Positions 1 through 7,370 of a stretch of 20,543 nt of DNA are shown here, one piece after another. The DNA is taken from NCBI GenBank assembly GCA_900753715.1, contig CAAEAE010000069.1, forward strand, positions 1 to 20,543, in the 5' to 3' direction. The stretch's first letter is position 1; the number at the start of each line of letters is the position of its first letter. Both the position numbers and the translations under genes were made by a program. The notes under the pieces were generated by a model, which made no database searches, had not been told where the DNA came from, and saw only the letters and a list, made by a program, of their open reading frames with translations. This stretch comes from an uncultured Roseburia sp. Lineage in GTDB: Bacteria; Bacillota_A; Clostridia; Lachnospirales; Lachnospiraceae.

Positions 1-32
1 CTCTTTCCTGCATTTTCTGACAGGAAAGCGCT

Positions 33-78
33 AATAGCCGGTTGACAAGCCATCCGCTGGTCGCCCGGCTATTTTTTT
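33..78 (+). terminator. Rho-independent terminator of a gene left of the window
   Basis: A 9-bp perfect stem, AATAGCCGG (33-41) with CCGGCTATT (65-73), runs straight into seven T (72-78) on the plus strand. In the minus direction the hairpin has no U-run behind it, so it should serve a plus-strand gene that ends before the window, converging on the flavoprotein gene. A second small inverted repeat, TTTCCTG/CAGGAAA (4-26), lies just upstream with no clear role. Confidence 0.7.
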
Positions 79-700
79 ATTTACGAATAAAATTCGTCGC
101 AATTTTTTTCTCGCCCTCCGGGAAGGGAATCCCTTCTTTTTTCCCGAGTTCAATACACTTTAACAGCCACGCCATATTATTTCCGAGTGTCCGCATTGTC
201 TGCATTCCCTCTTCATCCTGCCGTACTTCCTCCGGTGTTGTTCCGTGCACCTGGTTCCAGTACTGGGAAGATACTACCGGCATACTGCTAATCGTAAAAT
301 ATTTATTGAGCTGGTCAAAAGCCGCCGATGCGCCGCCTCTTCTACAGCTTACAACAGAAGCTCCCGGTTTTCCTGCAAAAACACTTCCCTTTCCGTAAAA
401 TGCCCGGTCCAGAAAAGAAGTGATTGCACCTGACGCTGCCGCGTAATGCACCGGTGAACCGAATACAAAACCGTCTGCTTCTTTTGCTTTTTCCACAAAT
501 TCATTGACCGTATCATCCATAAAACATTTTCCGGTCTTTAAGCACGCACCGCAGCCCATGCAGCCGGCTAACGGTTTATTTCCCACATGAAAAATCTCGG
601 TCTCAATTCCATTTTTTTCCAGTGCTCCTGCAACCTCTGTCAATGCCGTGTAGGTGCAGCCGTTTTTCTTTGGACTTCCATTTACCAGTATTACTTTCAT
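77..700 (-). CDS. Flavodoxin-fold NAD(P)H-dependent reductase, iron-sulfur flavoprotein-like
   Basis: This 207-residue protein belongs to the NADPH-dependent FMN reductase/flavodoxin-like family. It starts MKVILVNGSPKKNG, the phosphate-binding loop for FMN, and has the GSPVHY flavin-contact segment near residue 81. Cys47, 50, 53 and 59 form a compact C-x2-C-x2-C-x5-C motif like the cluster ligands of archaeal and clostridial iron-sulfur flavoproteins (Isf), so a 4Fe-4S cluster beside FMN is plausible. It would be a cytosolic electron carrier or reductase; the substrate is unknown. The ATG has AGAGGG ahead of it, and the gene lies 15 nt after the fliB-like gene on the same strand, so the two are probably co-transcribed. 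The stop abuts the T-run of the opposing terminator. The fold is secure and the Isf reading is inference. Confidence 0.85.
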   Translation of the reverse strand: MKVILVNGSPKKNGCTYTALTEVAGALEKNGIETEIFHVGNKPLAGCMGCGACLKTGKCFMDDTVNEFVEKAKEADGFVFGSPVHYAAASGAITSFLDRAFYGKGSVFAGKPGASVVSCRRGGASAAFDQLNKYFTISSMPVVSSQYWNQVHGTTPEEVRQDEEGMQTMRTLGNNMAWLLKCIELGKKEGIPFPEGEKKIATNFIRK

Positions 701-715
701 TTTTGTGCCCTCTTT

Positions 716-1828
716 CTATTTTCTATATGTATTATAGTTCAAAACCAGCGTTCTAAGACTGTCCCCCGCAAAAATGTCCTCAAACCAGATGTCTTCCATC
801 AAAAGGTCGACATTCTCCTCAGAATGTTCCACTTCCTTTGCATAGAGTGCCGCCGTTTCAATCCGGTCTTTTAAGGAAAAGGTTCCCCCGTTGCAATTTG
901 CGCGCCACACATCCAAATCGATAATTGCAAGGACGGAAAGCACCGCAAACTGCACTTTTCCGAACAGATTGTCATCGTAGACCGCGCGCATAAAATAGCG
1001 GAACAGAAAATACACCATCAACTTTTCATAAGTGTATTCCCATAAACGGTTCATTTCCCAGAACTCCCGGTGCAGCCTGTCATAAACCTCAGCGGAAGAA
1101 AAGGTCTGTTTCATCTGTGCCAGCAAGTCTCCCCACGTTTCTCCAAACGGCTCTAATTCCTCAAACAGGCGCATCCGCTCTGAAAAATGTTCGTAAGGCG
1201 TTCCGATATCTGCTTTCTCTTCTTCCTCCGGTGCCCCGCCAAATAATTGTTTCTGTGCCTCTTTACAATAAGTAAGAACCTCTGCCATCCGGGTAAAAAT
1301 GCTTTTTTCTCTGTTTTCCAGAATTTTTATCGTTTCATTTCTGATATCTTCAAGTTTACCGCCAAGCTCCATTTCCCGCTCGGTATCCTCTTCCTCCTGC
1401 CATGCATCCGCAATCTCATATTCCTCAAATGTCACGTTCTCTTCTTCCGAGAACAATAGCCGCCCCACTTCCTCACAGGAAAGGCATAAACATTTTTCCC
1501 GCACATTTCCATACTCCATCGTAAATCGCGGATATTCGGTGCAGACCTCGCTCAATGCCTCCTCGCCGAGTGTGATACAGATTTCACACAGCTTTTTTTC
1601 ATTTAAAAACGGACACCAGCCGTCTTCACGCAGCTTAAAGCCCACCACTCCCTCTTCATCTGTTTCAAGTGCATCCCGCAGACGTTTTCCAAATGTCCCT
1701 TCGATTCCGGAATAATACGCTCTTGTGTCCTCATCAATATCAATGCCCCAGCCAATACAGCAGCTATCCTTGCATTTATCCGCAATACAGCGGAATTCTT
1801 TATAATAAGAAGGTACTCTTAAAATCAT
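716..1828 (-). CDS. fliB: FliB-family flagellin lysine N-methylase homologue
   Basis: This 370-residue protein matches the flagellin lysine-N-methylase (FliB) family. The diagnostic N-terminus MILRVPSYYKEFRCIADKC is followed by a cysteine set at residues 14, 19, 23 and 24, then Cys72, 81, 84, 96, 113, 115 and 118. This Cys-rich first third is thought to hold an iron-sulfur or metal centre. In Salmonella the family methylates lysines of flagellin. The last two thirds are helical and acidic (EEEDTEREMELGG region), without motifs I can name. No flagellar gene lies in this window, so the substrate here is not shown. The ATG at 1828 has TGAGGA upstream. The start lies only about 25 bp after the terminator of the preceding gene, and I find no good promoter between them. 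The family call is fairly sure; flagellin as substrate is inferred from the family. Confidence 0.82.
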   Translation of the reverse strand: MILRVPSYYKEFRCIADKCKDSCCIGWGIDIDEDTRAYYSGIEGTFGKRLRDALETDEEGVVGFKLREDGWCPFLNEKKLCEICITLGEEALSEVCTEYPRFTMEYGNVREKCLCLSCEEVGRLLFSEEENVTFEEYEIADAWQEEEDTEREMELGGKLEDIRNETIKILENREKSIFTRMAEVLTYCKEAQKQLFGGAPEEEEKADIGTPYEHFSERMRLFEELEPFGETWGDLLAQMKQTFSSAEVYDRLHREFWEMNRLWEYTYEKLMVYFLFRYFMRAVYDDNLFGKVQFAVLSVLAIIDLDVWRANCNGGTFSLKDRIETAALYAKEVEHSEENVDLLMEDIWFEDIFAGDSLRTLVLNYNTYRK

Positions 1829-1849
1829 ATTTTATCTGAATCCTCATTT

Positions 1850-1876
1850 AAAAAGGACCCTGCTTGCGCAGGGTTC
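1850..1876 (-). terminator. Terminator of the small membrane protein gene
   Basis: On the minus strand a 9-bp stem, GAACCCTGC with GCAGGGTCC (one G-T pair), closes on the tetraloop GCAA and is followed by TTTTT. It sits 10 nt after the stop of the 83-residue membrane protein gene and about 20 nt before the fliB-like start. It should end the upstream transcript, or act as a partial terminator that lets some transcription into fliB. Confidence 0.85.
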
Positions 1877-1885
1877 TTTACTACA

Positions 1886-2137
1886 TTACTCGTTTTCTTT
1901 AAAATAATTGCCCAGCATATATCCTACACACCAGACTCCGCCTGCCAGCGACAGATAGAGGAATCCCTGAATCACTGCGATAAGCAGCTTCCAGAGTGAA
2001 AGATTCCCTGCTAAGTGTGCAAGAATCAATCCTTTTACAGGTCTGGTTAAAATCATCCATCCTCCGATGTAAAGCCAGCCAAGAATTCCAAGTGCATAAA
2101 ACACTACTGCAACAACCGCTCTCCAGTTTACTTTCAT
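1886..2137 (-). CDS. Small two-helix membrane protein, function unknown
   Basis: I do not recognise this 83-residue protein. It has two hydrophobic stretches, about residues 7-30 (AVVAVVFYALGILGW...) and 51-75, joined by a short loop with a few basic residues, and a charged tail ending KENE. It is a probable inner-membrane protein with both ends on the same side. AAGGGAG lies at good distance before the ATG. The gene has its own TTGCCA/TATAAT promoter inside the end of nrdG and its own terminator, so it is a monocistronic unit and very likely a real gene. A 86-residue frame overlapping it in another phase is a shadow. Confidence 0.75.
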   Translation of the reverse strand: MKVNWRAVVAVVFYALGILGWLYIGGWMILTRPVKGLILAHLAGNLSLWKLLIAVIQGFLYLSLAGGVWCVGYMLGNYFKENE

Positions 2138-2173
2138 CTCGATTCTCCCTTTGTGGCAAAAAGCTACTGGTTT

Positions 2174-2202
2174 ATTATAGCATTTTTTTCACTCCATGGC
2201 AA
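2174..2202 (-). promoter_or_regulatory. Sigma-A promoter of the small membrane protein gene
   Basis: On the minus strand TTGCCA (2202-2197) and TATAAT (2179-2174) are 17 bp apart. The -10 is a perfect consensus and the -35 has four of six. The -35 overlaps the final codons of nrdG, and the start codon of the small gene is about 37 nt downstream. Confidence 0.75.
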
Positions 2203-2707
2203 TCACGACATCTCCGCAGGCACGGCTCTTTGGCACATCAATGATGCGCTGGTTTGCAGACCCCCGGAACAAAAGCGAAATATCCTTCTGCTCTAAAATA
2301 AACGGTCCATCCACCAGAATATCGATAAGCCCTAAGTACTCCTCTGTCACCTCGCAGTAAGCTCTCCCGCCCGGCAGAAAATCTTCGTAAAGATATCCGC
2401 TGTACGCCCAGACAGTCTTGCCCGGAAGTTCCTTCCTCATTCTTTGTAGCAGAGGAAGCAGCGCTCTCTGATTTTCCGGCTCCGTCGGGTCTCCGCCAAG
2501 CAGCGTCAGCCCTGCGATATAATCCGGTGCAAGCTGTTCTAATAACAGGTTTTCCGTTTCCACGGTATAGGGCTTTCCATAGTTAAAATCCCATGTTTCC
2601 GCATTAAAGCACTCTTTGCAGTGATGTCTGCATCCGGAAACAAACAGGGAAACCCGCACCCCGGTTCCATTTTCAATTGAACATGATTTTATTTCTGCAT
2701 AGTTCAT
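2189..2707 (-). CDS. nrdG: Anaerobic ribonucleotide reductase activating enzyme (radical SAM)
   Basis: This 172-residue protein is the NrdG activase, which uses S-adenosylmethionine and a 4Fe-4S cluster to put the glycyl radical on NrdD. The radical SAM motif is Cys26-x3-Cys30-x2-Cys33 (SGCRHHCKECFN). The SAM-contact segment LTLLGGDPTEP follows near residue 90. The N-terminus MNYAEIKSCSIENGTGVR is typical of the family and the length is normal. AAGGA precedes the ATG by a few bases, and only 11 nt separate it from the nrdD stop, so it is the second gene of the nrdDG operon and acts on the product of its neighbour. Its 3' end contains the promoter of the next gene. Confidence 0.96.
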   Translation of the reverse strand: MNYAEIKSCSIENGTGVRVSLFVSGCRHHCKECFNAETWDFNYGKPYTVETENLLLEQLAPDYIAGLTLLGGDPTEPENQRALLPLLQRMRKELPGKTVWAYSGYLYEDFLPGGRAYCEVTEEYLGLIDILVDGPFILEQKDISLLFRGSANQRIIDVPKSRACGDVVIAME

Positions 2708-2718
2708 AGTGTTCCTTT

Positions 2719-4881
2719 TTACAAGTGCAATACTCGTTCTTTAATTTCCTGAGTTCTTCCCTGATTCCAGAACTGGGTTCCGATATATCCGCAGGTACGT
2801 CTTGCAACGCTCATCTTATTCTGGTCTCTGTTGCCACAGTTCGGGCACTCCCAGACTAATTTTCCATCGTCATCCGTCACAATCTTAATCTCGCCGGAAT
2901 ATCCGCACTCCTGACAGTAATCGCTCTTGGTGTTTAACTCCGCATACATGATATTTTCGTAAATATACTGCATGACAGAAATAACAGCATCAATATTATT
3001 CTGCATATTCGGCACTTCGACATAACTGATAGCGCCTCCCGGAGACAACTCCTGGAACTGTGACTCGAATTTGAGCTTATCAAACGCATTCATCTGCTCG
3101 GTCACATGTACATGATAGCTGTTTGTGATATAGTTCTTATCGGTGACACCCGGTATCACGCCAAACCGCTTCTGTAAGCATTTTGCAAACTTGTAGGTGG
3201 TGGATTCAAGCGGTGTTCCGTACAGACTGAAGTCGATATTGCTCTCCTCACGCCACTTCTGACAGGCATCGTTTAAGTAACGCATTACCTTTAACGCAAA
3301 CTCTGTTCCGTCCGGGTCTGTGTGGGAAACCCCTTTCATATAACGGGTACATTCACAGAGACCTGCATATCCCAGTGAAATGGTCGAATATCCACCATAC
3401 AGAAGTTTATCAATGGTCTCTCCTTTTTTCAGTCGTGCAAGCGCACCATTCTGCCAGAGAATTGGTGCCACATCGGAAGGAGTTCCTTTTAAACGGTTGT
3501 GTCTTGCCATCAATGCACGATGGCACATCTCAAGACGCTCGTCCATCAGCTGCCAGAACTTCTCCTCGTCTCCGCCGGAAGAGCAGGCAACGTCTACAAG
3601 ATTTAAGGTTACAACACCCTGATTGAACCGTCCATAGAACTTGAATTTATCATTTTCATCCTTGTATACCGTTAAGAAGGAACGGCATCCCATGCAGGTA
3701 TAGCAGTTGCCCTGCTTTAATTTCTTCATAATCTTTTCGGAAATATAATCCGGCACCATACGTTTTGCCGTACACTGCGCTGCAAGCTTTGTCAAATACC
3801 AGTATCTGCTTCCCTCGTGGATATTATCCTCCTCAAGTACATAAATCAGCTTCGGGAATGCCGGTGTGATATAAACACCCTTTTCGTTTTTAACACCAAG
3901 GATTCTCTGATGCAACATCTCCTCGATTACCGCTGCAAGGTCGTCTCTGAGCTGTCCTTCCGGTACTTCGTCAAGGTACATAAACACTGTGATAAACGGA
4001 GCCTGTCCATTTGTCGTCATCAGTGTGATGACCTGATACTGAATCATCTGCACACCACGCTTGATTTCCTCTTTCACGCGAAGCTCTGCCATTGCATTGA
4101 CCTTCTCGTCTTCCGGCTCAATGCCGACTGCAATCATTTCCTCCCGCACCTGTCTGCGCAGTTTCTGACGGCTGACCTCCACAAACGGAGCCAGATGGGA
4201 TAAGGAAATGCTCTGTCCGCCGTACTGGGAGCTTGCAATCTGTGCAATTGCCTGTGTTGCAATGTTGCAGGCAGTTGAAAAGCTCTTCGGCCGGTCAATC
4301 ATGGTCTCGCTGATTACAGTTCCGTTCTGTAACATATCCTCGAGATTGACCAGACAGCAATTGTGCATATGCTGTGCAAAATAATCCGCATCATGAAAAT
4401 GAAGGATTCCTTTTTCATGCGCCTCTACAATATCTTCCGGTAAAAGGAAACGTCTGGTGATATCCTTGCTCACCTCTCCCGCCATATAGTCTCTCTGCAC
4501 GCTGTTGACGGTCGGATTCTTATTGGAGTTCTCCTGCTTTACCTCTTCGTTATTGCACTCTAAAAGGCTTAAAATCTGCTCATCCGTAGAGTTGGACTTA
4601 CGCACAAGCGCTCTTTTGTAACGGTAGGTGATGTAGTTACGCGCAACGTTAAACGCACGCTGATTCATAATCTGGTTCTCCACCATATCCTGAATTTCCT
4701 CTACACTTGGAGAACGTTTCATATTCTCGCACGCCTTTTCCACATTGCGAAGAATTTCCTGAATCCGTGCCTCATCGAGTTTTTCATAGTCGATGACACT
4801 GTCGTTCGCCTTCCGGATGGCTGCTTCAATCTTCTTTAAATCAAAAACATCCTCCGCACCGCTTCTCTTGATAATCTTCAT
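2719..4881 (-). CDS. nrdD: Anaerobic ribonucleoside-triphosphate reductase (class III)
   Basis: NrdD makes deoxyribonucleoside triphosphates from NTPs without oxygen, using a glycyl radical. The 720-residue length fits the family. Residues 1 to about 93 are an ATP-cone (MKIIKRSGAEDVFDLKKIEAAI), the allosteric dNTP/ATP domain. The large barrel follows, with the NCYTCMGCRSFL cysteines in the middle. Near the C-terminus Cys656, 659, 679 and 682 form a zinc site. The radical loop RRTCGYIG puts the radical glycine at residue 698. The protein ends RVLHL, as is usual. The gene lies upstream of nrdG and behind a strong promoter with NrdR-like boxes, so repression by NrdR when dATP is plentiful is expected. 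All key residues that I can check are present. Confidence 0.97.
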   Translation of the reverse strand: MKIIKRSGAEDVFDLKKIEAAIRKANDSVIDYEKLDEARIQEILRNVEKACENMKRSPSVEEIQDMVENQIMNQRAFNVARNYITYRYKRALVRKSNSTDEQILSLLECNNEEVKQENSNKNPTVNSVQRDYMAGEVSKDITRRFLLPEDIVEAHEKGILHFHDADYFAQHMHNCCLVNLEDMLQNGTVISETMIDRPKSFSTACNIATQAIAQIASSQYGGQSISLSHLAPFVEVSRQKLRRQVREEMIAVGIEPEDEKVNAMAELRVKEEIKRGVQMIQYQVITLMTTNGQAPFITVFMYLDEVPEGQLRDDLAAVIEEMLHQRILGVKNEKGVYITPAFPKLIYVLEEDNIHEGSRYWYLTKLAAQCTAKRMVPDYISEKIMKKLKQGNCYTCMGCRSFLTVYKDENDKFKFYGRFNQGVVTLNLVDVACSSGGDEEKFWQLMDERLEMCHRALMARHNRLKGTPSDVAPILWQNGALARLKKGETIDKLLYGGYSTISLGYAGLCECTRYMKGVSHTDPDGTEFALKVMRYLNDACQKWREESNIDFSLYGTPLESTTYKFAKCLQKRFGVIPGVTDKNYITNSYHVHVTEQMNAFDKLKFESQFQELSPGGAISYVEVPNMQNNIDAVISVMQYIYENIMYAELNTKSDYCQECGYSGEIKIVTDDDGKLVWECPNCGNRDQNKMSVARRTCGYIGTQFWNQGRTQEIKERVLHL

Positions 4882-4922
4882 TTTCCAAACCTTCCTCTCA
4901 ACACTTTACCGACAATATTTTT

Positions 4923-4953
4923 GTGTCTTCCCCCGGGACGCATCCCAAGACAC
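4923..4953 (-). other. Hairpin in the nrdD 5' untranslated leader
   Basis: GTGTCTT and AAGACAC form 7 bp (outer arms 4947-4953 and 4923-4929). Inside, GGGA/TCCC close on TGCG. It lies between the nrdD promoter and the start codon, about 40 nt before the ATG. No U-run follows, so it is not a terminator; it may be an mRNA-stabilising leader structure. Confidence 0.5.
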
Positions 4954-4964
4954 CGCATACTGCC

Positions 4965-4992
4965 ATTATACAATATCTTGTGTTTTTGTCAA
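4965..4992 (-). promoter_or_regulatory. Sigma-A promoter of nrdDG
   Basis: On the minus strand a perfect -35 TTGACA (4992-4987) and a perfect -10 TATAAT (4970-4965) are spaced 16 bp apart. Transcription would start near 4958, giving a leader of about 75 nt before the nrdD ATG. Two NrdR-like boxes overlap or flank it. Confidence 0.9.
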
Positions 4993-5015
4993 TGTACTTT
5001 AACAACATTATGTGT
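4968..5015 (-). promoter_or_regulatory. Tandem NrdR-box-like operators
   Basis: The minus-strand sequence ACACAAGATATTGTAT (4983-4968) matches the NrdR-box consensus ACACWATATMTWGTGT at 14 of 16 positions and lies in the promoter spacer and -10. A weaker second site, ACACATAATGTTGTTA (5015-5000), matches at 11 of 16 and sits upstream of the -35. The gap is exactly 16 bp, so the centres are 32 bp or three helical turns apart, which is the spacing known for paired NrdR boxes. The consensus is recalled, not searched. nrdR itself is not in the window. Confidence 0.72.
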
Positions 5016-5050
5016 TTGTAAATAAGTAGGCAAAGAGGGAAATTTACTGA

Positions 5051-5482
5051 CTATTCAAGATTTAACAGTATCTTATCTAACGATGCAGTCAGCGCCTGCA
5101 CCTCTTTTTCATCCATTCCTCTTGTCATCTCTTTCTCTAAATCTGCCACATCCTGACGTGCTCTCTCTACCATATATTGTGCCCGCTCTGTCAAAACCAG
5201 CTTTTTTAACCGGGCATCATGCTCGACCGGCACCCGGACGATAAGCCCTTCCCGCTCCATGACCTGTAACATATTTGATGCCGTTGCACGGGAGACCGAA
5301 AAAACTTCCTCTAAATCTCTCTGGTAAATCTCCTCCGCCTCGTGCTCCTTTAGATAATGAAGAGTCCAGTGCTGCATTCCGGTAAGATTCCCCTCATTTT
5401 CCTGTTTTTTTGCCTCCATGCGCCTGCGCACCTGGTTGTGAATCAGCCGTATCCGATAGCCGATTGAATCGTTTTGTTCCAT
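5051..5482 (-). CDS. MarR-family transcriptional regulator
   Basis: This 143-residue protein has the winged-helix layout of MarR repressors: flanking helices, then an HTH near residues 60-80 (EVFSVSRATASNMLQVMEREGLI). The wing carries the typical D-A-R-x-K-x-L-x-LT pattern (HDARLKKLVLTERA). The C-terminal helix would form the dimer interface. It diverges from the ABC exporter genes and two palindromes lie over their promoter. The simple reading is a repressor of the exporter that is released by a ligand, and probably of itself. The ligand is unknown. AGAAGGA lies close to the ATG at 5482. Confidence 0.92.
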   Translation of the reverse strand: MEQNDSIGYRIRLIHNQVRRRMEAKKQENEGNLTGMQHWTLHYLKEHEAEEIYQRDLEEVFSVSRATASNMLQVMEREGLIVRVPVEHDARLKKLVLTERAQYMVERARQDVADLEKEMTRGMDEKEVQALTASLDKILLNLE

Positions 5483-5515
5483 TGGTCCTTCTGCTCCATA
5501 TTTTAAAAGAATGTG

Positions 5516-5544
5516 TTGACATTAAAAAAATGTTATCGTATAAC
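5516..5544 (+). promoter_or_regulatory. Sigma-A promoter of the ABC exporter operon
   Basis: TTGACA (5516-5521) and TATAAC (5539-5544) are separated by exactly 17 bp on the plus strand. The start codon is about 75 nt downstream, and the -10 lies inside the first palindromic operator. Confidence 0.85.
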
Positions 5545-5567
5545 ATTATTGTTAGCACACTAACATT
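5529..5567. promoter_or_regulatory. Paired palindromic operators, probably for MarR
   Basis: Two adjacent dyads share a half-site. AATGTTATCGTATAACATT (5529-5547) is a perfect palindrome with 8-nt arms around CGT and covers the -10. The next, 5548-5567, reads ATTGTTAG-CACA-CTAACATT, with one mismatch in the arms. The common half-site is AATGTTA(G/T). Their position over the start of the exporter transcript, beside a divergent marR, suggests repression by steric block. Confidence 0.75.
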
Positions 5568-5621
5568 ATTTTTTCAAGAACTTTTTTCTTGGACCTGAAT
5601 TTATGGAAAAGGAGTGATTCT

Positions 5622-7370
5622 ATGTTAAAAACACTCGGAGCTCAGATTAAGGAATTTAAAAAAGATTCCCTGATTACTCCCATTTTCATGGTGCTTGAAG
5701 TCATCATGGAAACAATCATTCCCCTTATGATGGCATCCATCGTAGACGATGGTGTAGAAGCTGGCGATATTCATCACATCTATATGATGGGCGGTCTTAT
5801 GGTTGTTGCTGCCTGCTTCTCCCTGTTCTGCGGCATCATGGGCGGAAAATACGGTGCAAGAGCCTCCACAGGCTTTGCAAGGAACTTAAGAAAGGCAATG
5901 TATGAAAATATCCAGACATTTTCTTTCTCCAACATTGACAAATTCAGTACTGCCGGTCTTGTGACACGTCTGACGACAGATGTCACCAATATGCAGATGG
6001 CATACCAGATGCTCTTACGGATGTGTTTCAGGGCACCGTTTAGTATTATCTGTGCAATGATTATGGCATTCTTTATCAATGCCAGATTGGCCTGCATCTA
6101 TCTGATTGCGGTTATCGTCTTAGGCGCTATCCTCGCATTCATCACCGTGCGGGCACACCGCTATTTCATGCAGGTATTTCCAAAATACGACGACTTAAAT
6201 GCTTCCGTGCAGGAAAATGTCTCCGCCATCCGTGTCGTAAAGGCATATGTGCGCGAGGACTATGAAAAGAAGAAATTCACCACTGCAAGCCAGAACATCT
6301 ACAAAATGTTCGTGAAGGCCGAAAGCGTCATTGCAACAAACAACCCGGTTTTAATGCTTACCGTATATGCCTGCATCATCGCCATCAGCTGGCTTGGTGC
6401 AAAGATGATTGTCGCAGATACGCTTACCACCGGTGAACTGATGAGTATGCTTACCTATTGCATGAATATCATGATGAACCTCATGATGCTCTCCATGGTA
6501 TTTGTCATGATGACCATGAGTATGGCAAGTGCAGAGCGTATCTGTGAGGTGTTAAATGAAAAGAGTGATATTGTAAATCCAGAAGCACCGGATTACGAAG
6601 TTCCTGATGGAAGCATTGATTTCAATCACGTGACCTTCCGCTATAATGCGAACTCCGATACTCCAATCCTAGACGATATCAATCTCTCCATCCACTCCGG
6701 CGAGACAATCGGTATTATCGGAGGAACCGGAAGTTCCAAGACTTCGCTTGTAAACTTAATCAGCCGTCTTTACGACGTGTCCGACGGTTCTGTCTGTGTC
6801 GGCGGAAAAGATGTGCGCTCCTACGACCTTGACACACTCCGCAATGAGGTGTCTGTCGTATTGCAGAATAACGTCCTCTTCTCCGGAACCATCTACGAAA
6901 ACCTCCGCTGGGGCGATAAAAATGCGACGGATGAAGAATGCATACATGCCTGCCGTCTTGCCTGCGCAGACGAGTTCATCGAGCGTTTCCCGGATGGCTA
7001 CAACACTTACATCGAACAGGGCGGAACAAACGTTTCCGGTGGTCAGAAGCAGCGTCTGTGTATTGCGCGCGCCCTGCTTAAGAAACCGAAAATCCTCATC
7101 CTTGACGACAGCACCAGTGCAGTTGATACTGCTACGGATGCCAAAATCCGCAAGGCATTTGCTGAGGAGATTCCTCATACTACAAAGTTAATTATTGCAC
7201 AGCGTATCTCTTCCGTGCAGAATGCAGACCGCATTATCGTTTTAAACAACGGTGTTGTAAATGGTTTTGGCACACACGAAGAGCTGCTTGCCACAAATGA
7301 AATCTACCGCGATGTCTACGAATCGCAGACCAGCGGCAGCGGAGATTTTGATGAAGGAGGTGCTGCATAA
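5622..7370 (+). CDS. ABC exporter half-transporter, subunit with degenerate ATPase site
   Basis: This 582-residue ABC-B-type half-transporter has six membrane helices (about residues 20-310) followed by one ATPase domain. Walker A is GGTGSSKT (367-374), with Ser where the usual motif has Gly before Lys. The signature is VSGGQ (471-475). In Walker B (ILILDD, ending at 496) the catalytic Glu is replaced by Asp, and the H-loop His is replaced by Gln (IIAQRIS, Gln527). These changes mark the degenerate half of asymmetric exporters such as TM287/288, BmrCD and LmrCD. I chose the ATG at 5622, with AAAAGGAG ahead, over a TTG at 5589 that would run through that ribosome site. It overlaps the next gene by one base (TAATG), so translation is coupled. 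Substrate unknown; drug export is inferred from the family and the MarR neighbour. Confidence 0.93.
   Translation: MLKTLGAQIKEFKKDSLITPIFMVLEVIMETIIPLMMASIVDDGVEAGDIHHIYMMGGLMVVAACFSLFCGIMGGKYGARASTGFARNLRKAMYENIQTFSFSNIDKFSTAGLVTRLTTDVTNMQMAYQMLLRMCFRAPFSIICAMIMAFFINARLACIYLIAVIVLGAILAFITVRAHRYFMQVFPKYDDLNASVQENVSAIRVVKAYVREDYEKKKFTTASQNIYKMFVKAESVIATNNPVLMLTVYACIIAISWLGAKMIVADTLTTGELMSMLTYCMNIMMNLMMLSMVFVMMTMSMASAERICEVLNEKSDIVNPEAPDYEVPDGSIDFNHVTFRYNANSDTPILDDINLSIHSGETIGIIGGTGSSKTSLVNLISRLYDVSDGSVCVGGKDVRSYDLDTLRNEVSVVLQNNVLFSGTIYENLRWGDKNATDEECIHACRLACADEFIERFPDGYNTYIEQGGTNVSGGQKQRLCIARALLKKPKILILDDSTSAVDTATDAKIRKAFAEEIPHTTKLIIAQRISSVQNADRIIVLNNGVVNGFGTHEELLATNEIYRDVYESQTSGSGDFDEGGAA

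Noticed and set aside
42..398. Plus-strand 118-codon frame opposite the flavoprotein gene
   Set aside because: It is a shadow of a gene with clear flavodoxin motifs, and the terminator at 33-78 overlaps its start.
5589..5621. TTG start adding 11 residues to the first ABC subunit
   Set aside because: The added codons run through the AAAAGGAG ribosome site of the ATG at 5622, so that ATG is the real start.
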